A DNA stretch of 64,000 nucleotides from Polydactylus sextarius (Eukaryota > Chordata > Actinopteri > Polynemidae), in contig CM028931.1 in the NCBI GenBank assembly GCA_016801845.1, positions 20,324,302 to 20,388,301 of the forward strand. Direction: 5' to 3'. Every line of letters begins with the position of its first letter. Position 1 is the first letter of the stretch. Positions 28,001 to 38,237 of this stretch are shown here, piece by piece. The position numbers were made by a program, and so were the translations under genes. Below the pieces are notes generated by a model that saw only the letters and a program-made list of their open reading frames with translations, was not told where the DNA came from and ran no database searches.

Positions 28001-30528
28001 TTGACGACATACTATAGTATGACTTTTTTTCGATTTTTGACGACACATACTAAAGTATGACATTTTTGACCATTTTCGGATCGACATACTATAGTATGAC
28101 TTTTTTTTTTGACGTATTTTTGACCATTTACGACATACTAAAGTATGACATTTTTGACCATTTTCGACGACATATACTATAGTATGACTTTTTTCAGTAT
28201 TTTTGACGACATACTAAAGTATGACATTTTTGACCATTTTCGGACGACATACTATAGTATGACTTTTTTTTTCGTATTTTTGACGACATACTAAAGTATG
28301 ACATTTTTTTTCATTTTACTATAGTATGACTTTTTCATACTACATACTAAAGTATGACATACTATAGTATGACTTTTTTTCATATTTTTGACGACATACT
28401 ATACTATGACTTTTTTTCGTATTTTTTGACGACATACTAAAAAGTATGACATTTTTGACCATTTTCGACGACATACTATAGTATGACTTTTTTTCGTATT
28501 TTTTTGACCATTTTTGATGACATACTAAAGTATGACATTTTTGACCATTTTCGACTACATACTATAGTATGACTTTTTTCATATTTTTGACGACATACTA
28601 TAGTATGACTTTTTTTTTTAGTATGATTTTTTTGACTTGACGACATACTATAGTATGACTTTTTTCGTATTTTTGACGACATACTATAGTATGACTTTTT
28701 TCAGTATTTTTGACGACATACTAAAGTATGACATTTTTTGACCATTTTCGGACGACATACTATAGTATGACTTTTTTTCAGATTTTTGACGACATACTAT
28801 AGTATGACTTTTTTGACGTATTTTTGACGACATACATACTATAGTAGTATGACATTTTTGACCATTTTTTTGGACGACATACTATAGTATGACTTTTTTT
28901 CGTATTTTTTGACGACATACTAAAGTATGACTTTTTTCGTATTTTTTGACGACATACTAAAGTATGACATTTTTGACCATTTTCGGACGACATACTATAG
29001 TATGACTTTTTTTCGTATTTTTTGACGACATACTAAAGTATGACTTTTTTTCGTATTTTTTGACGACATACTAAAGTATGACATTTTTTCGTATTTTTTG
29101 ACGACATACTAAAGTATGACTTTTTTTTCAGTATTTTTGACGACATACTATAGTATGACTTTTTTCAGATTTTTGACGACATACTAAAGTATGACATTTT
29201 TGACCATTTTCGGACGACATACTATAGTATGACTTTTTTTCGTATTTTTTGACGACATACTATAGTATGACTTTTTTCAGATTTTTGATTTTCAGACATA
29301 CTAATAGTATGACTTTTTTCATATTTTTTTGACGACATACTAAAGTATGACATTTTTGACCATTTTCGGACGACATACTATAGTATGACTTTTTTGACCA
29401 TTTTCGGACGACATACTATAGTATGACTTTTTTTCGTATTTTTTGACGACATACTAAAGTATGACATTTTTGACCATTTTCGGACGACATACTATAGTAT
29501 GACTTTTTTCGACTTTTTTACGTATTTTTGACGACATACTATAGTATGACTTTTTTCGTGTTTTTTTGACGACATACTAAAGTATGACATTTTTTCACCA
29601 TTTTTTCGGACGACATACTATAGTATGACTTTTTTGCGTATTTTTGACGACATACTATAGTATGACTTTTTTTCGTATTTTTGACGACATACTAAAGTAT
29701 GACATTTTTGACCATTTTCGGACGACATACTATAGTATGACTTTTTTTCGTATTTTTTGACGACATACTATAGTATGACTTTTTTTCGTATTTTTTGACG
29801 ACATACTAAAGTATGACATTTTTGACCATTTTCGGACGACATACTATAGTATGACTTTTTTTCTTATTTTTTGACGACATACTATAGTATGACTTTTTTT
29901 CGTATTTTTGACGACATACTATAGTATGACTTTTTTTCGTATTTTTTTGACGACATACTATAGTATGACTTTTTTTTCGTATTTTTTGACGACATACTAA
30001 AGTATGACATTTTTGACCATTTTCGGACGACATACTATAGTATGACTTTTTTCGTATTTTTTGACGACATACTAAAGTATGACATTTTTGACCATTTTCG
30101 GACGACATACTATAGTATGACTTTTTTTCGTATTTTTTGACGACATACTAAAGTATGACATTTTTGACCATTTTCGAGACGACATACTATAGTATGACTT
30201 TTTTTTGTATTTTTGACGACATACTATAGTATGACTTTTTTTCGTATTTTTTGACGACATACTAAAGTATGACATTTTTGACCATTTTCGGACGACATAC
30301 TATAGTATGACTTTTTTTCGTATTTTTTGACGACATACTAAAGTATGACATTTTTGACCATTTTCGGACGACATACTAAAGTATGTCATTTTTTACCATT
30401 TTCGGACGACATACTATAGTATGACTTTTTTTCGTATTTTTTGACGACATACTAAAGTATGACATTTTTGACCATTTTCAGACGACATACAATAGTATGA
30501 CTTTTTTTTAGTATTTTTTCATGACATA
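7041..30528. repeat. 23.5-kb palindromic satellite array (38-bp monomer, 76-bp dimer)
   Basis: The whole interval is one head-to-tail array, by length roughly 600 monomers, all in one orientation. Each monomer starts GACGA, then carries a 14-bp palindrome CATACTATAGTATG or its variant CATACTAAAGTATG, then GAC and a T-rich tail. Type A has the perfect palindrome followed by about seven Ts, CGTA and six Ts. Type B has the AAAG core followed by ATTTTTGACCATTTTCG. Both are 38 bp in their commonest form, and in regular parts (for example 24.4-26.8 and 29.7-30.5 kb) they alternate strictly as a 76-bp higher-order unit. The left third is more irregular, with runs of type A, truncated monomers and variable T-tract lengths. 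Minus-strand open frames of 60-100 codons inside it only reflect low stop density and are not genes. No internal gene or other transposon was found. Confidence 0.97.
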
Positions 30529-30694
30529 CCAGCTACCAGGTCCCACTGAGCAAGGTACCGTCCCTACACACGCTCTCCGGGCGCTGTCGGGCTGCCCCCT
30601 GCTCACCTAGGTGATGGGTTAAATGCAGAGGTTAATTTCGTTGTGTGCTTGATGTGCTGTGTGTTCAATGACGTATAGTAATCACTTTCACTTT
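30529..30694 (+). mobile_element. 5'-truncated tRNA-derived SINE tail (Mermaid/DANA-like fish family)
   Basis: After the last satellite monomer the sequence changes abruptly to CAGGTCCCACTGAGCAAGG, then GGGCGCTGTCGGGCTGCCCC, GATGGGTTAAATGCAGAGG and TTTCGTTGTGTGCTTGATG, ending in a CACTTTCACTTTT-type tail. This is the body and tail of a SINE widespread in teleosts. The tRNA-related head with its A and B boxes is missing at the satellite border, so the copy is truncated and inactive. Family naming is from memory of the conserved core and should be checked against a repeat library. Confidence 0.7.
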
Positions 30695-30696
30695 TA

Positions 30697-30822
30697 TTTA
30701 TGCTACTGCTGAAGTGAAGTGATATTTTGAGCTTTATTAGTGGTTAAAAACTGACAATTTAGATACATTTGGCTGACTGCCCCATTTACTTTCATTTTTA
30801 GCTGTAAAGATGGTCAAAGTAA
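30697..30822 (+). repeat. Local dispersed repeat R1, copy 1
   Basis: The block TGCTACTGCTGAAGTGAAGT through GAGCTTTATTAGTGGTTAAA and CTGCCCCATTTACTTTC to GGTCAAAGT recurs four more times in the window (about 41540-41640 and 43293-43520 reversed; 42090-42325 and 44120-44340 forward). It lies just past the utp4 3' end, directly after the SINE tail. It has no coding potential and is probably a non-autonomous transposon fragment. Confidence 0.75.
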
Positions 30823-30872
30823 CAAAGTCAACAAATTTCACACACAAACAGTAATGACAGTAAATAGCTCTA

Positions 30873-30878
30873 TTTATT
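30873..30878 (-). terminator. utp4: utp4 polyadenylation signal (AATAAA)
   Basis: TTTATT on the plus strand gives AATAAA on the minus strand about 135 nt downstream of the utp4 stop codon. It is the best-placed signal before the dispersed repeat. Confidence 0.55.
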
Positions 30879-31010
30879 ATTTTATCAAAACATTTCAGGG
30901 TTTTTTTTTTTTTTTTTACAAAGTTATCACACATACACTGATTGAAATTGAGTTGTGAAAATCTGAGGTAACAATCTTTTTCACTGACTTGACGCCTTCA
31001 GTTCATTTAT

Positions 31011-34000
31011 CTATGTGGCGAACTTCTTCTGGCGGACGGGCATGGGCAGTTGCGACACGATGTCCAGCAGGGGGCGTTCCACCACCACCAGAGACTGGTC
31101 GTCCAGTAAGTTCACACACAGGACATGCTGTGGTTAAGAAGAAGACACGGTTCATTGATGCGCTCCTGTTCTACCGCTAATGCTAAAGCTAACGGCTACT
31201 CGTGATGCTCATTACCTGGAAATTCTTGCAGATCTTGAAGGCGTGACTGTGTTTTATCCTCTCTGGCTCTGGGAGACTTCTTAGCGTTATCTGATTGTGG
31301 AGCATCGACTTGGCTTCGGGTAACGGCTGCATGCAGAGACAAAAAAAAAAAAAAAAAAATTAAGACAGAGTCACATCCAAGAACAAATGTTTCGTGAGGT
31401 CTCACTGACATTTGATGCAAAAAAAAAATTTGGTTTTTGGTGAATATTTGTCTCAAATTTGGAGGTATATTATGTCCAGGGAGGAAATTCTCCTGAGATC
31501 AATAATTTAAAGGGCCAAGAATGTGTTTTGTGAAGTCCCACTGACCTTTCATACCACAATCTAATCATTTACGATAGATTAGATTACGATACTAGATTTT
31601 AATAAATATTCATCCCAAATTTAAGTGTATCATGTTCAGCATGCAAAATTTGTCTTCAGATTTCACATTTACAGGACCAACAATGCGTTTTGTGAGGTCC
31701 CACTGACCTTTGACACCAATATCTAGTCATTTACAATTGAGTTTTGATGAATATTTATCCTACATTAGAAGATATATCATGTTCACAATGGAAATTTCCC
31801 TTCTGAGATTATATTAGGGCCAAAGAACATGTTCTGTGAGGTCCATCTGACTCCTGACGTCTGCTGCCATCAAAATGTAACCACTTATTCTCGAAGTTTG
31901 TGTGAATATTTGTCCAAAGATTGAAAGTATAACATGTTCACAATGAAATTTCCTTTCTGAGATTATCTCTAAAGGGCCAAGAATGCGTTTGGTGAGGTCC
32001 CACTGACCTTTAACTAAAATCTAATCATTAATGATTCAGTTTTAATGAATATTTGTCCTAAATTTGAGTTTATATCATGTACACGAGGGAAATTTCCATT
32101 CTGAGATTACATTTAAATGGACAAGAATATTTTTTGTGAGGTCCCACTGAACTTTGAAGCCAAAATCTAACCACTTGTTCTTGAGTTTTGGTGAAAATTT
32201 GTCCCAAATTCGAAAGTTGTTCATTAAATATCACATTTATGGGACCAAGAACTTCTGTGAGGTCCCACTTGACCTCAGCCGCCAAAAAGTTTAGTGAATA
32301 TTTGTCCCAAATTTGAAATAAGGTTGATTGTTTTGATGTCACAATTATCACGACCTTTGACTACGTGGTGCCCTCGTATTCTAGCCATTATGGTAATGAG
32401 TTAGTTCATTTTATCACGTACCAGACTCTGGTCGACGATGCAGAACATGTAGGTGTCGTGGAGGAGGATGTGGGCGGGGTTTCTGGGACTGAAGGCGACA
32501 TGGGTGACCGGCGTGTCCCGCTCCAACCAAAGAGGGTGGAGGCCTGTTTTTTGCAGCTTGCGGCTCCAGTCGGTGTACTCCTTCTGCGACAGGGAGAACT
32601 CGAAGATCTGCGGACACACGACGGGAAAACGCTCACTTAATGAAGCATTTGTGGAGAGAAATTTTATCATTAAATCACTTCTACAATAAGAAAAGTAGCA
32701 GTTCCTACCTGCTGATCAGCATGTACCATAACAAGGTTGCTGGTCAGTGGGTTGATGCCGATGGCAGTGGGACAGGAGCTGTAGACTGGAACTGTACAAT
32801 GAAGCTGCAAACGTACAAAATCGTCAAGCGTTAAACGCGAATTGAAGCCAAAACTGCAATTAAAAAAATATATATATCAGCGCTACGGCTAACCTTTAGC
32901 TTGTTGAGGTCGTAGACGTGGATCTCGCGGTCGGTGTTGGCCGTGGCGAGCCACTTTCCGTCCTCGCTGGCGAACAGGAGGTGGACTGGTTGTCTGGAGC
33001 CTGAAAACAGACAAGAACAGTTGTTGTCGGCGCTTTATTTTGAAAAAAAAAAAAAAAACGGACATCGTTAACTCCCATTCAGCTCGCTCAGAAAATGGGG
33101 GCACTCGAATGTGAGGTCTAGACGACTACGCTAAATTTGGAGTGCCCTCATATTCTAGCAGTTGCGGTAAACATACATAGCTAGCATGTTTTCGTAAACA
33201 GTGTTTAACCATTTATCATAACACTTGTTTTTAATGTTCATTTAACATAATATCTACAATATAGGGGCACTCCAAATTTACTGTCCAAACAATTTAAATT
33301 TGGAGTGCCCTCATATTAAAGCCATTATGGTAAATGCACTGAAACAATTAATTGGTTTGTAATCATTTCCCAACACTATACTTTGTATTAGCACTTTATT
33401 TTGAAAAGTGGATATCGCTAACGCTGTTCAGATCGCTAGGGATTGTTTTTAGTGCATTTTAACGTAATGTCTAGAATATGGGGGCACTCCAAATTTAGTT
33501 TGATGCTAAATTTGAAGTGCCCTCATATTCTAGCCATTATGTTAACAGTGTTAACGATATGTAAGCTTTCAAAATAAAGGGCTAAAGTAAAGATTGATGA
33601 CTACTGATATCAGTTAGTAACTGAACTCACCTGACTTGGGCTTAAGAGTATGAACGTGTTTACACTTGAGCTGATTGAGAGCGACTACGACGATGGAGGA
33701 ATGGGTGGAGGACGCGAAGAGTTTGGTGGAGTCGGGGGAGAAGCAGAGCTGGTGGGCGTAATGAAGGTCTTTGGGTAGTTTGGACACCTGGGAGACAAAT
33801 TCACATTTAATCTCGTGACATAAACAGATTTGTTAGTTTCATCGCGCTGGCTCTGACCTTGGTGATGCTGATGTTGTTGTTGTCGTACTGTAACCTGTAG
33901 AGACGGACGCTGGAGACGGTGGAGTACGCCAGCCAACCTCCGCACGGAGACAAAGCGCTGCAGCAGATGTGGTCGTCGCCCTGCGGGGGGTGTCGGCCAT

Positions 34001-35827
34001 TTTGTTTTAGTTCCAAGGTTAATTAATACAGAACGGCTTTAATTTGCGGGCACTTAAACTTTGGAGTGCCCCCGTATTCTAGCCATTATGGTAAAAATCG
34101 AGCGCACGATTTACGAAAAATGTTGCGTTGGTTTATAAACACGCACCTTCCGCTTCAGGTGGATCAGTTTCTCTGGTTTCCTCTTCACAGGCAGATGGTC
34201 GCCGGGTTTCCCTGTTAACACACAACAAAAACTTGTCACAATTATTATATTAAATATTAAATTAGTTGCCAAATATTTTAGGAAAGTACACAACCTAAGT
34301 TGTCTTAAAAGTATCAAAAGTCTGGAGGCTAAATTAGCTAACGTAGTTATTGTAGCAAAAGTTGCTAATGTAGCTTATCGCAGCCAATTAAAACTTAGGT
34401 AACATAACATTAGATAATGTAGCAAAGTTTGCTAACACAGCCAAATTAGCTAACATGTTAGCTTATATAGCCTAATTAGCTACCGTGGTCAAGTTTGCAA
34501 ACATCGCCAAATTAGCTAACATAGCAAAGTTTACTAATTACTTAAATCAATCAAATTAGCTAACGTAGCAAGCTAGTTAATGTAGCCAAGTTTGACTTAT
34601 TAGGTCATTTAGCCAAATTTGCTAAAATAGCGCCGCAGATAATGTAGCAAAGTTTGCTAACATAGCCAAGGTACCTAACCCAGCTAAACTAGCCAATGTA
34701 ACCATGTTAGCTAACATGGTGAAGTTTGCTAACGTAGCCAAATTAGCTTACAAAGCAAAGTTTGCTAAAATAATCAAGTTACTTAAGGAAGTCGAATTGG
34801 CCTAATTAGATAACGTAGCAAAGTTAGTGAAGCCTAATTAGCTAACGTAAGGACTTTAGCTGACGTAGAAAAGTTATCACTTTTATTATAAAATTTCAGA
34901 GCGTTTTTTTCCCCTCACCGTGTCCTTCGCTCTCTCCTAACCTCCACAGCTCCAAGTGTCCGGGGAACTGGAAAAGCAACAGTCCTGCTTTCTTCGCACA
35001 ATGAACCAGACTTCGCTACGGGGAAGAGAAGCTAGCCGTTAGCTTGTTAGCATGTAATAATAATAACGGCAGTAATATCTGTTATCGTTTCCTTTCTTAC
35101 GTGAGGGAACGCTATCTTGCGTTGGGCCGACTCATGCGTCCTCTTATCCACTTTGTCCAGCAGAGGTCGCACCGCCAGCTGCGTGTCCATTCCTGCACGA
35201 AAACATCGACATCATGGAGTTTTAGACGGTGACAACGGCCGATTAAAATATTTATTATCGAACACGAACCTCCGGAGAGGATGGCCGTCTCGGTGTGGAC
35301 CAGCGCCCTCACGTCGTGCGAGTGGTTTTTAAAGGTCCTGGTTCGGACCCAGTCTTTGTCCTGTTGGCCAATCGTGGACGAGATGAACTGGAACTGGATC
35401 ACGGTGCCTTCGGACGTCCCGGCAACTAGACTGGTCTCGTCCTGTCCGACATTTACAACGTACGTTTGTCTTTGTTTTTACAAAAATATCATTTTTAAAC
35501 TAAGTAAAATAATAATAATAAAAAAAAAAACGTTTTAATATAAAAAGGATATAGTTAAAAATATATAAGAAATTAATTATTAATTCAAAAAATACCTATA
35601 ATGCATATATTGAATGTTTTTATGGAACACTGTAAAAAATTGTAAACATAAAATATAAATATAAACATGAAAATACAAAAAAAGAGAAATCTATAAAATT
35701 ATTTATAAATAATTTAAAGATATTTAATGCAAATTAACTTCATTTTAATGCTGCACTGTAAAAAATTAAATTGTAAAATACTTATAAAAATAAAAAAATA
35801 AATATATGCATTAAAAACTCAAAAATA

Positions 35828-35881
<54 letters not shown>

Positions 35882-35969
35882 TTGCAGACTGCAAAATAAT
35901 GTTTGTAGTTTTTTAGTGCAGCACTGTAAATACTCCATTTTTTTTTAAATATATATATCAAATATATAT

Positions 35970-36022
<53 letters not shown>

Positions 36023-37716
36023 TACAATTATATCAACTTGTACTATTTGTATTTATGAGAATATAGATAAACGTTGGAAAAAATATAAAGCGTGTATTAA
36101 TACCATTAATACTAATATTTTGACAGACAGATCAATAAATAAATATTTATATAATTTATATATAACATATTAATTTTCTTATTTATAATAATTCTAGGAA
36201 ATTAAATAAATAAATAAATAAAATTGTATTATATATGTTTTTTTTGTTGTTTGTTTTTTTACATTTTTTTCTTTAGTAAATTTAATAAAACATTTGAGAT
36301 TTCAAAAAAAAAAAAAACTGAATTAAATTGAATGGGTTTTTTTTGTTGTTTGTTTGTTTGTTTTACCTGTGAAACAGCGAGAACCAGAACATCCCACTTT
36401 GTGACCAGATGAGTCCGGACCAACGTTCCCGTGACTCCGTCCCAGATTTGGACTTTTCCCGCCGAGTCTCCGCTGACGACGGTGAAGTCGGACAAGAAGG
36501 CGACGCTCCAGACGACCACCTCCCTGCTCTTAGACGCTCCGACGCCTCGTTCCACCAGCAGTCGGTGCGTGGGGCGGCCTGAATGTACCAACAGACACTC
36601 AGATACTCCGCCAACTTCACTTCCTGGTTGTTAAATTTATAAGAAATCGATCTATTTTTACCTGAATCGACGTCAAAGATTCGGATCATGTCGATCAAAC
36701 CGGCTGCGATCATCGTCCCGGACGGATGCCACGACAGAGAGATGACGCGACCTGCGACGTTTGGATAAATATATCGTCAAAAACGTGATGTAATAAGCTC
36801 GTGTTGATCTGGACAGATCGTTTTCTTACCTCTCTGTCTGTCGAGGTTGCGTTGAAACTGAATACTTTCTTCTACAATATCAAACAACTTCACCGTCCCG
36901 TCTTCACAACCGACCTGGAACAGAAAAGGTTCATTTAATACGCGGTTAAAACCACAAATGGAATAAAATTAGACTATTAGGAAAAGATCCAAACCGACCG
37001 CTAATATCGTCCCCTGCTTGTTGCTACACATGGTCCAGATGGGTCCTCCGTAGGCCGCCAGCGTGTACTTGGGTCTCAGGTTCTCCAGGTCGTACTCTGC
37101 GATCTCGCCGTTCAAACCGGCGCTGAAGAGACGAGACCCGACCCAACAGATGGCCTCCACGGCCCTGCCGTCCTGTCCTGGTATCACCTGGACGTCAAAT
37201 CACAACAGATTCACAGATTTACCATTTATTTCCAACTTCACATGCAAAACTCCTTTGAGAAATCAAGCAATTTTAAGTTTATTTGCTTCTACGCCAAAAC
37301 ACTTTATAATTAAAGTATCAAACAAACTTATTCAATAAACAACATCAAGTTCTCATAATTCGGCTTATGTGTTACAAACTTAATCAGTCATTTAATACCA
37401 GTTTTAGACACTAAAATATGTCAAGATTGGTGTTTTTTCGCTAAAATAATGTGATTTTTTAAGTGTAGTGTTGCCTGTTATGGGCTAATACAAGAAGCCG
37501 AATTCAGCCGAATGACTGATATTAATAAACAGAAGTGATATCAGTTCAGTTTTTTACCTTTTCTTGGAAGTAATTGTCCGCAAAGTTGAAAATCTCCACG
37601 GCTCCGTCAGCCCGGACCAGAGCTAACCGCTCCGTGTTGCTGTTAAACGCCATAGCTCTGATGGCGCTGGGCATGTAGTCGAAAAACCGCACGCGGTGCA
37701 CTTTAAATTCACCCAT
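31011..37716 (-). CDS. utp4: U3 small nucleolar RNA-associated protein 4 (cirhin), complete
   Basis: Sixteen coding exons were resolved, 5' to 3': 37558-37716 (ATG at 37716), 36999-37187, 36830-36914, 36662-36751, 36367-36578, 35270-35441, 35101-35192, 34919-35015, 34147-34211, 33858-33980, 33631-33787, 32894-33000, 32709-32804, 32422-32607, 31216-31326 and 31011-31127 (stop TAG). Phases agree at every GT-AG junction and the lengths sum to 2058 nt, 685 residues; the human protein is 686. It begins MGEFKVHRVRFFDYMPSAIR and ends MPVRQKKFAT, with WD40-type strands throughout (for example RVISLSWHPSG, VVSGDSAGKVQIWD, DREIHVYDL). Known role: WD-repeat subunit of the t-UTP subcomplex of the nucleolar small-subunit processome, needed for pre-rRNA transcription and 18S maturation. 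It is divergent to chtf8 and convergent with cmip across the satellite. Introns carry hairpin and tandem repeats. Confidence 0.97.
31390..32340. repeat. Degenerate tandem repeat (~125-165-bp unit, about 7 copies) in a utp4 intron
   Basis: The phrase GAGGTCCCACTGACCTTT or a close variant recurs at about 31397, 31531, 31698, 31839, 31994, 32136 and 32260. Each copy carries companion phrases in the same order: GAATATTTGTCCCAAATTTG, TATATCATGTTCAC, AATTTCCTTTCTGAGATTA and GGGCCAAGAATG. The array fills the intron between exons 14 and 15 of utp4. It is non-coding; a short minus-strand open frame inside it is a repeat translation. Confidence 0.85.
32365..32396. repeat. Half-copy of the utp4 intron hairpin element
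   Basis: GTGCCCTCGTATTCTAGCCA followed by TTATGGTAA matches the right arm and flank of the hairpin element at 33471-33533. No left arm is present. Confidence 0.6.
33093..33158. repeat. Hairpin element, copy 1 (degenerate)
   Basis: ATGGGGGCACTCGAAT is separated by about 20 nt from CTAAATTTGGAGTGCCCTCA and TATTCTAG. The left arm is decayed but recognisable against the other copies in the same intron. Confidence 0.6.
33258..33317. repeat. Hairpin element, copy 2
   Basis: Left arm AATATAGGGGCACTCCAAAT(TTA) and right arm TAAATTTGGAGTGCCCTCAT(ATT) form an inverted repeat with a loop of about 14 nt, in the intron between utp4 exons 11 and 12. Confidence 0.75.
33471..33533. repeat. Hairpin element, copy 3 (best preserved)
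   Basis: Arms at 33471-33498 and 33506-33533 are 28 nt each with only two mismatches around a 7-nt loop, beginning CTAGAATATGGGGGCACTCC and ending CATATTCTAG. The same arms recur in three neighbouring introns, so it behaves as a short foldback element and not a chance hairpin. Confidence 0.85.
34046..34092. repeat. Hairpin element, copy 4 (partial)
   Basis: GCGGGCACTTAAACTTTGGA and GTGCCCCCGTATTCTAGCCA form a collapsed version of the element, with the same downstream phrase TTATGGTAAA. Confidence 0.6.
34320..34870. repeat. GCTAAC/TAGC-word degenerate minisatellite in a utp4 intron
   Basis: About 550 bp built from short units such as GCTAACGTAGCAAAGTTTGC and CATAGCCAAATTA, in the intron between exons 8 and 9. 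The unit length drifts around 15-25 bp and no longer period was seen. No coding potential. Confidence 0.8.
35500..36360. repeat. AT-rich intron with two long (TA)n tracts
   Basis: The utp4 intron between exons 5 and 6 is nearly pure A/T. It includes (TA)n at about 35829-35877 and 35962-36019 and poly-A/T runs. No exon can be hidden here because the flanking exon phases join exactly. Confidence 0.85.
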
Positions 37717-37909
37717 TTTCAACTATCAAAAAGGAAATAAAATCAGATTAGTCCGCTAATATAAACAGATGACAGCATGAGGCGACCGGTAAACACGCTC
37801 CCCGCTAGCTAATTCACGACTTTACCGGCTAAAAACGCGACGTCCTCGTTTTTATTTAACATTTATTTACGTTAAATATCATAATTAACTCATAAAAATC
37901 ATAATTTAC

Positions 37910-37990
37910 CTTCTATTTTCTCCAAAAGTCTAAAAAACTTTCTCCGGCGTCACATCCACAAGCTAAAAAAACACGAGCAACCACGTTGAA
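37910..37990 (-). other. utp4: utp4 5' UTR exon (non-coding first exon)
   Basis: On the minus strand the sequence ending GAGAAAATAGAAG is followed by GTAAATTATG, a good donor. An acceptor (GATAG) lies a few bases before the ATG exon, near 37723. This implies a non-coding first exon starting close to 37990, next to the GC-rich promoter. The exact start is not visible. Confidence 0.6.
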
Positions 37991-38237
37991 ATCGCTTAAC
38001 CCGGAAGTGAACCCGCCGCGGGGCGGAACTACGTCATCAAATCGCGACACCTCAGCTGGCGGGAAATATCATTAAAATACGAGCTCAGACTGAAGCGGCT
38101 TCAGTTTATGTGGATTAAAACTTTGTAACTTTGTAACTTTAGACGAGTTTATCGAAATAGTTTTATACGTTAGCGGCCGTTTTGTTTTGTTTTGCTAAAG
38201 CTAATGCTAACGACGGTGGGAGCTAACTGACGAAGCG
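37985..38237. promoter_or_regulatory. Bidirectional promoter between utp4 and chtf8
   Basis: The two genes diverge from this 250-bp interval. It contains an ETS-type site CCGGAAGT at 38001-38008, a GC box GGGCGG at 38021-38026 and a CRE-like TACGTCAT at 38030-38037, in a locally CpG-rich stretch, with no TATA box. This is the usual form of a housekeeping bidirectional promoter; activity is inferred. Confidence 0.7.

Noticed and set aside
7086..30275. Many minus-strand open frames of 60-120 codons with repeated SYYSMSS / CHTLVCRQK words
   Set aside because: They are translations of the 38-bp satellite in drifting frames. The dimer of 76 bp is not a multiple of three, frames break often, and no promoter or splice structure supports a repeat protein.
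7041..30528. CRISPR array or bacterial repeat system
   Set aside because: Repeats are directly contiguous without unique spacers, and the surroundings are vertebrate genes.
7041..30528. CENP-B-box centromeric satellite
   Set aside because: No match to the CENP-B box consensus is present in the monomer, and the array is short and flanked by genes within a few kilobases, so a centromere call is unsupported.
30529..30694. Intact tRNA gene at the SINE
   Set aside because: The tRNA-like head is missing; only the SINE body and tail are present.
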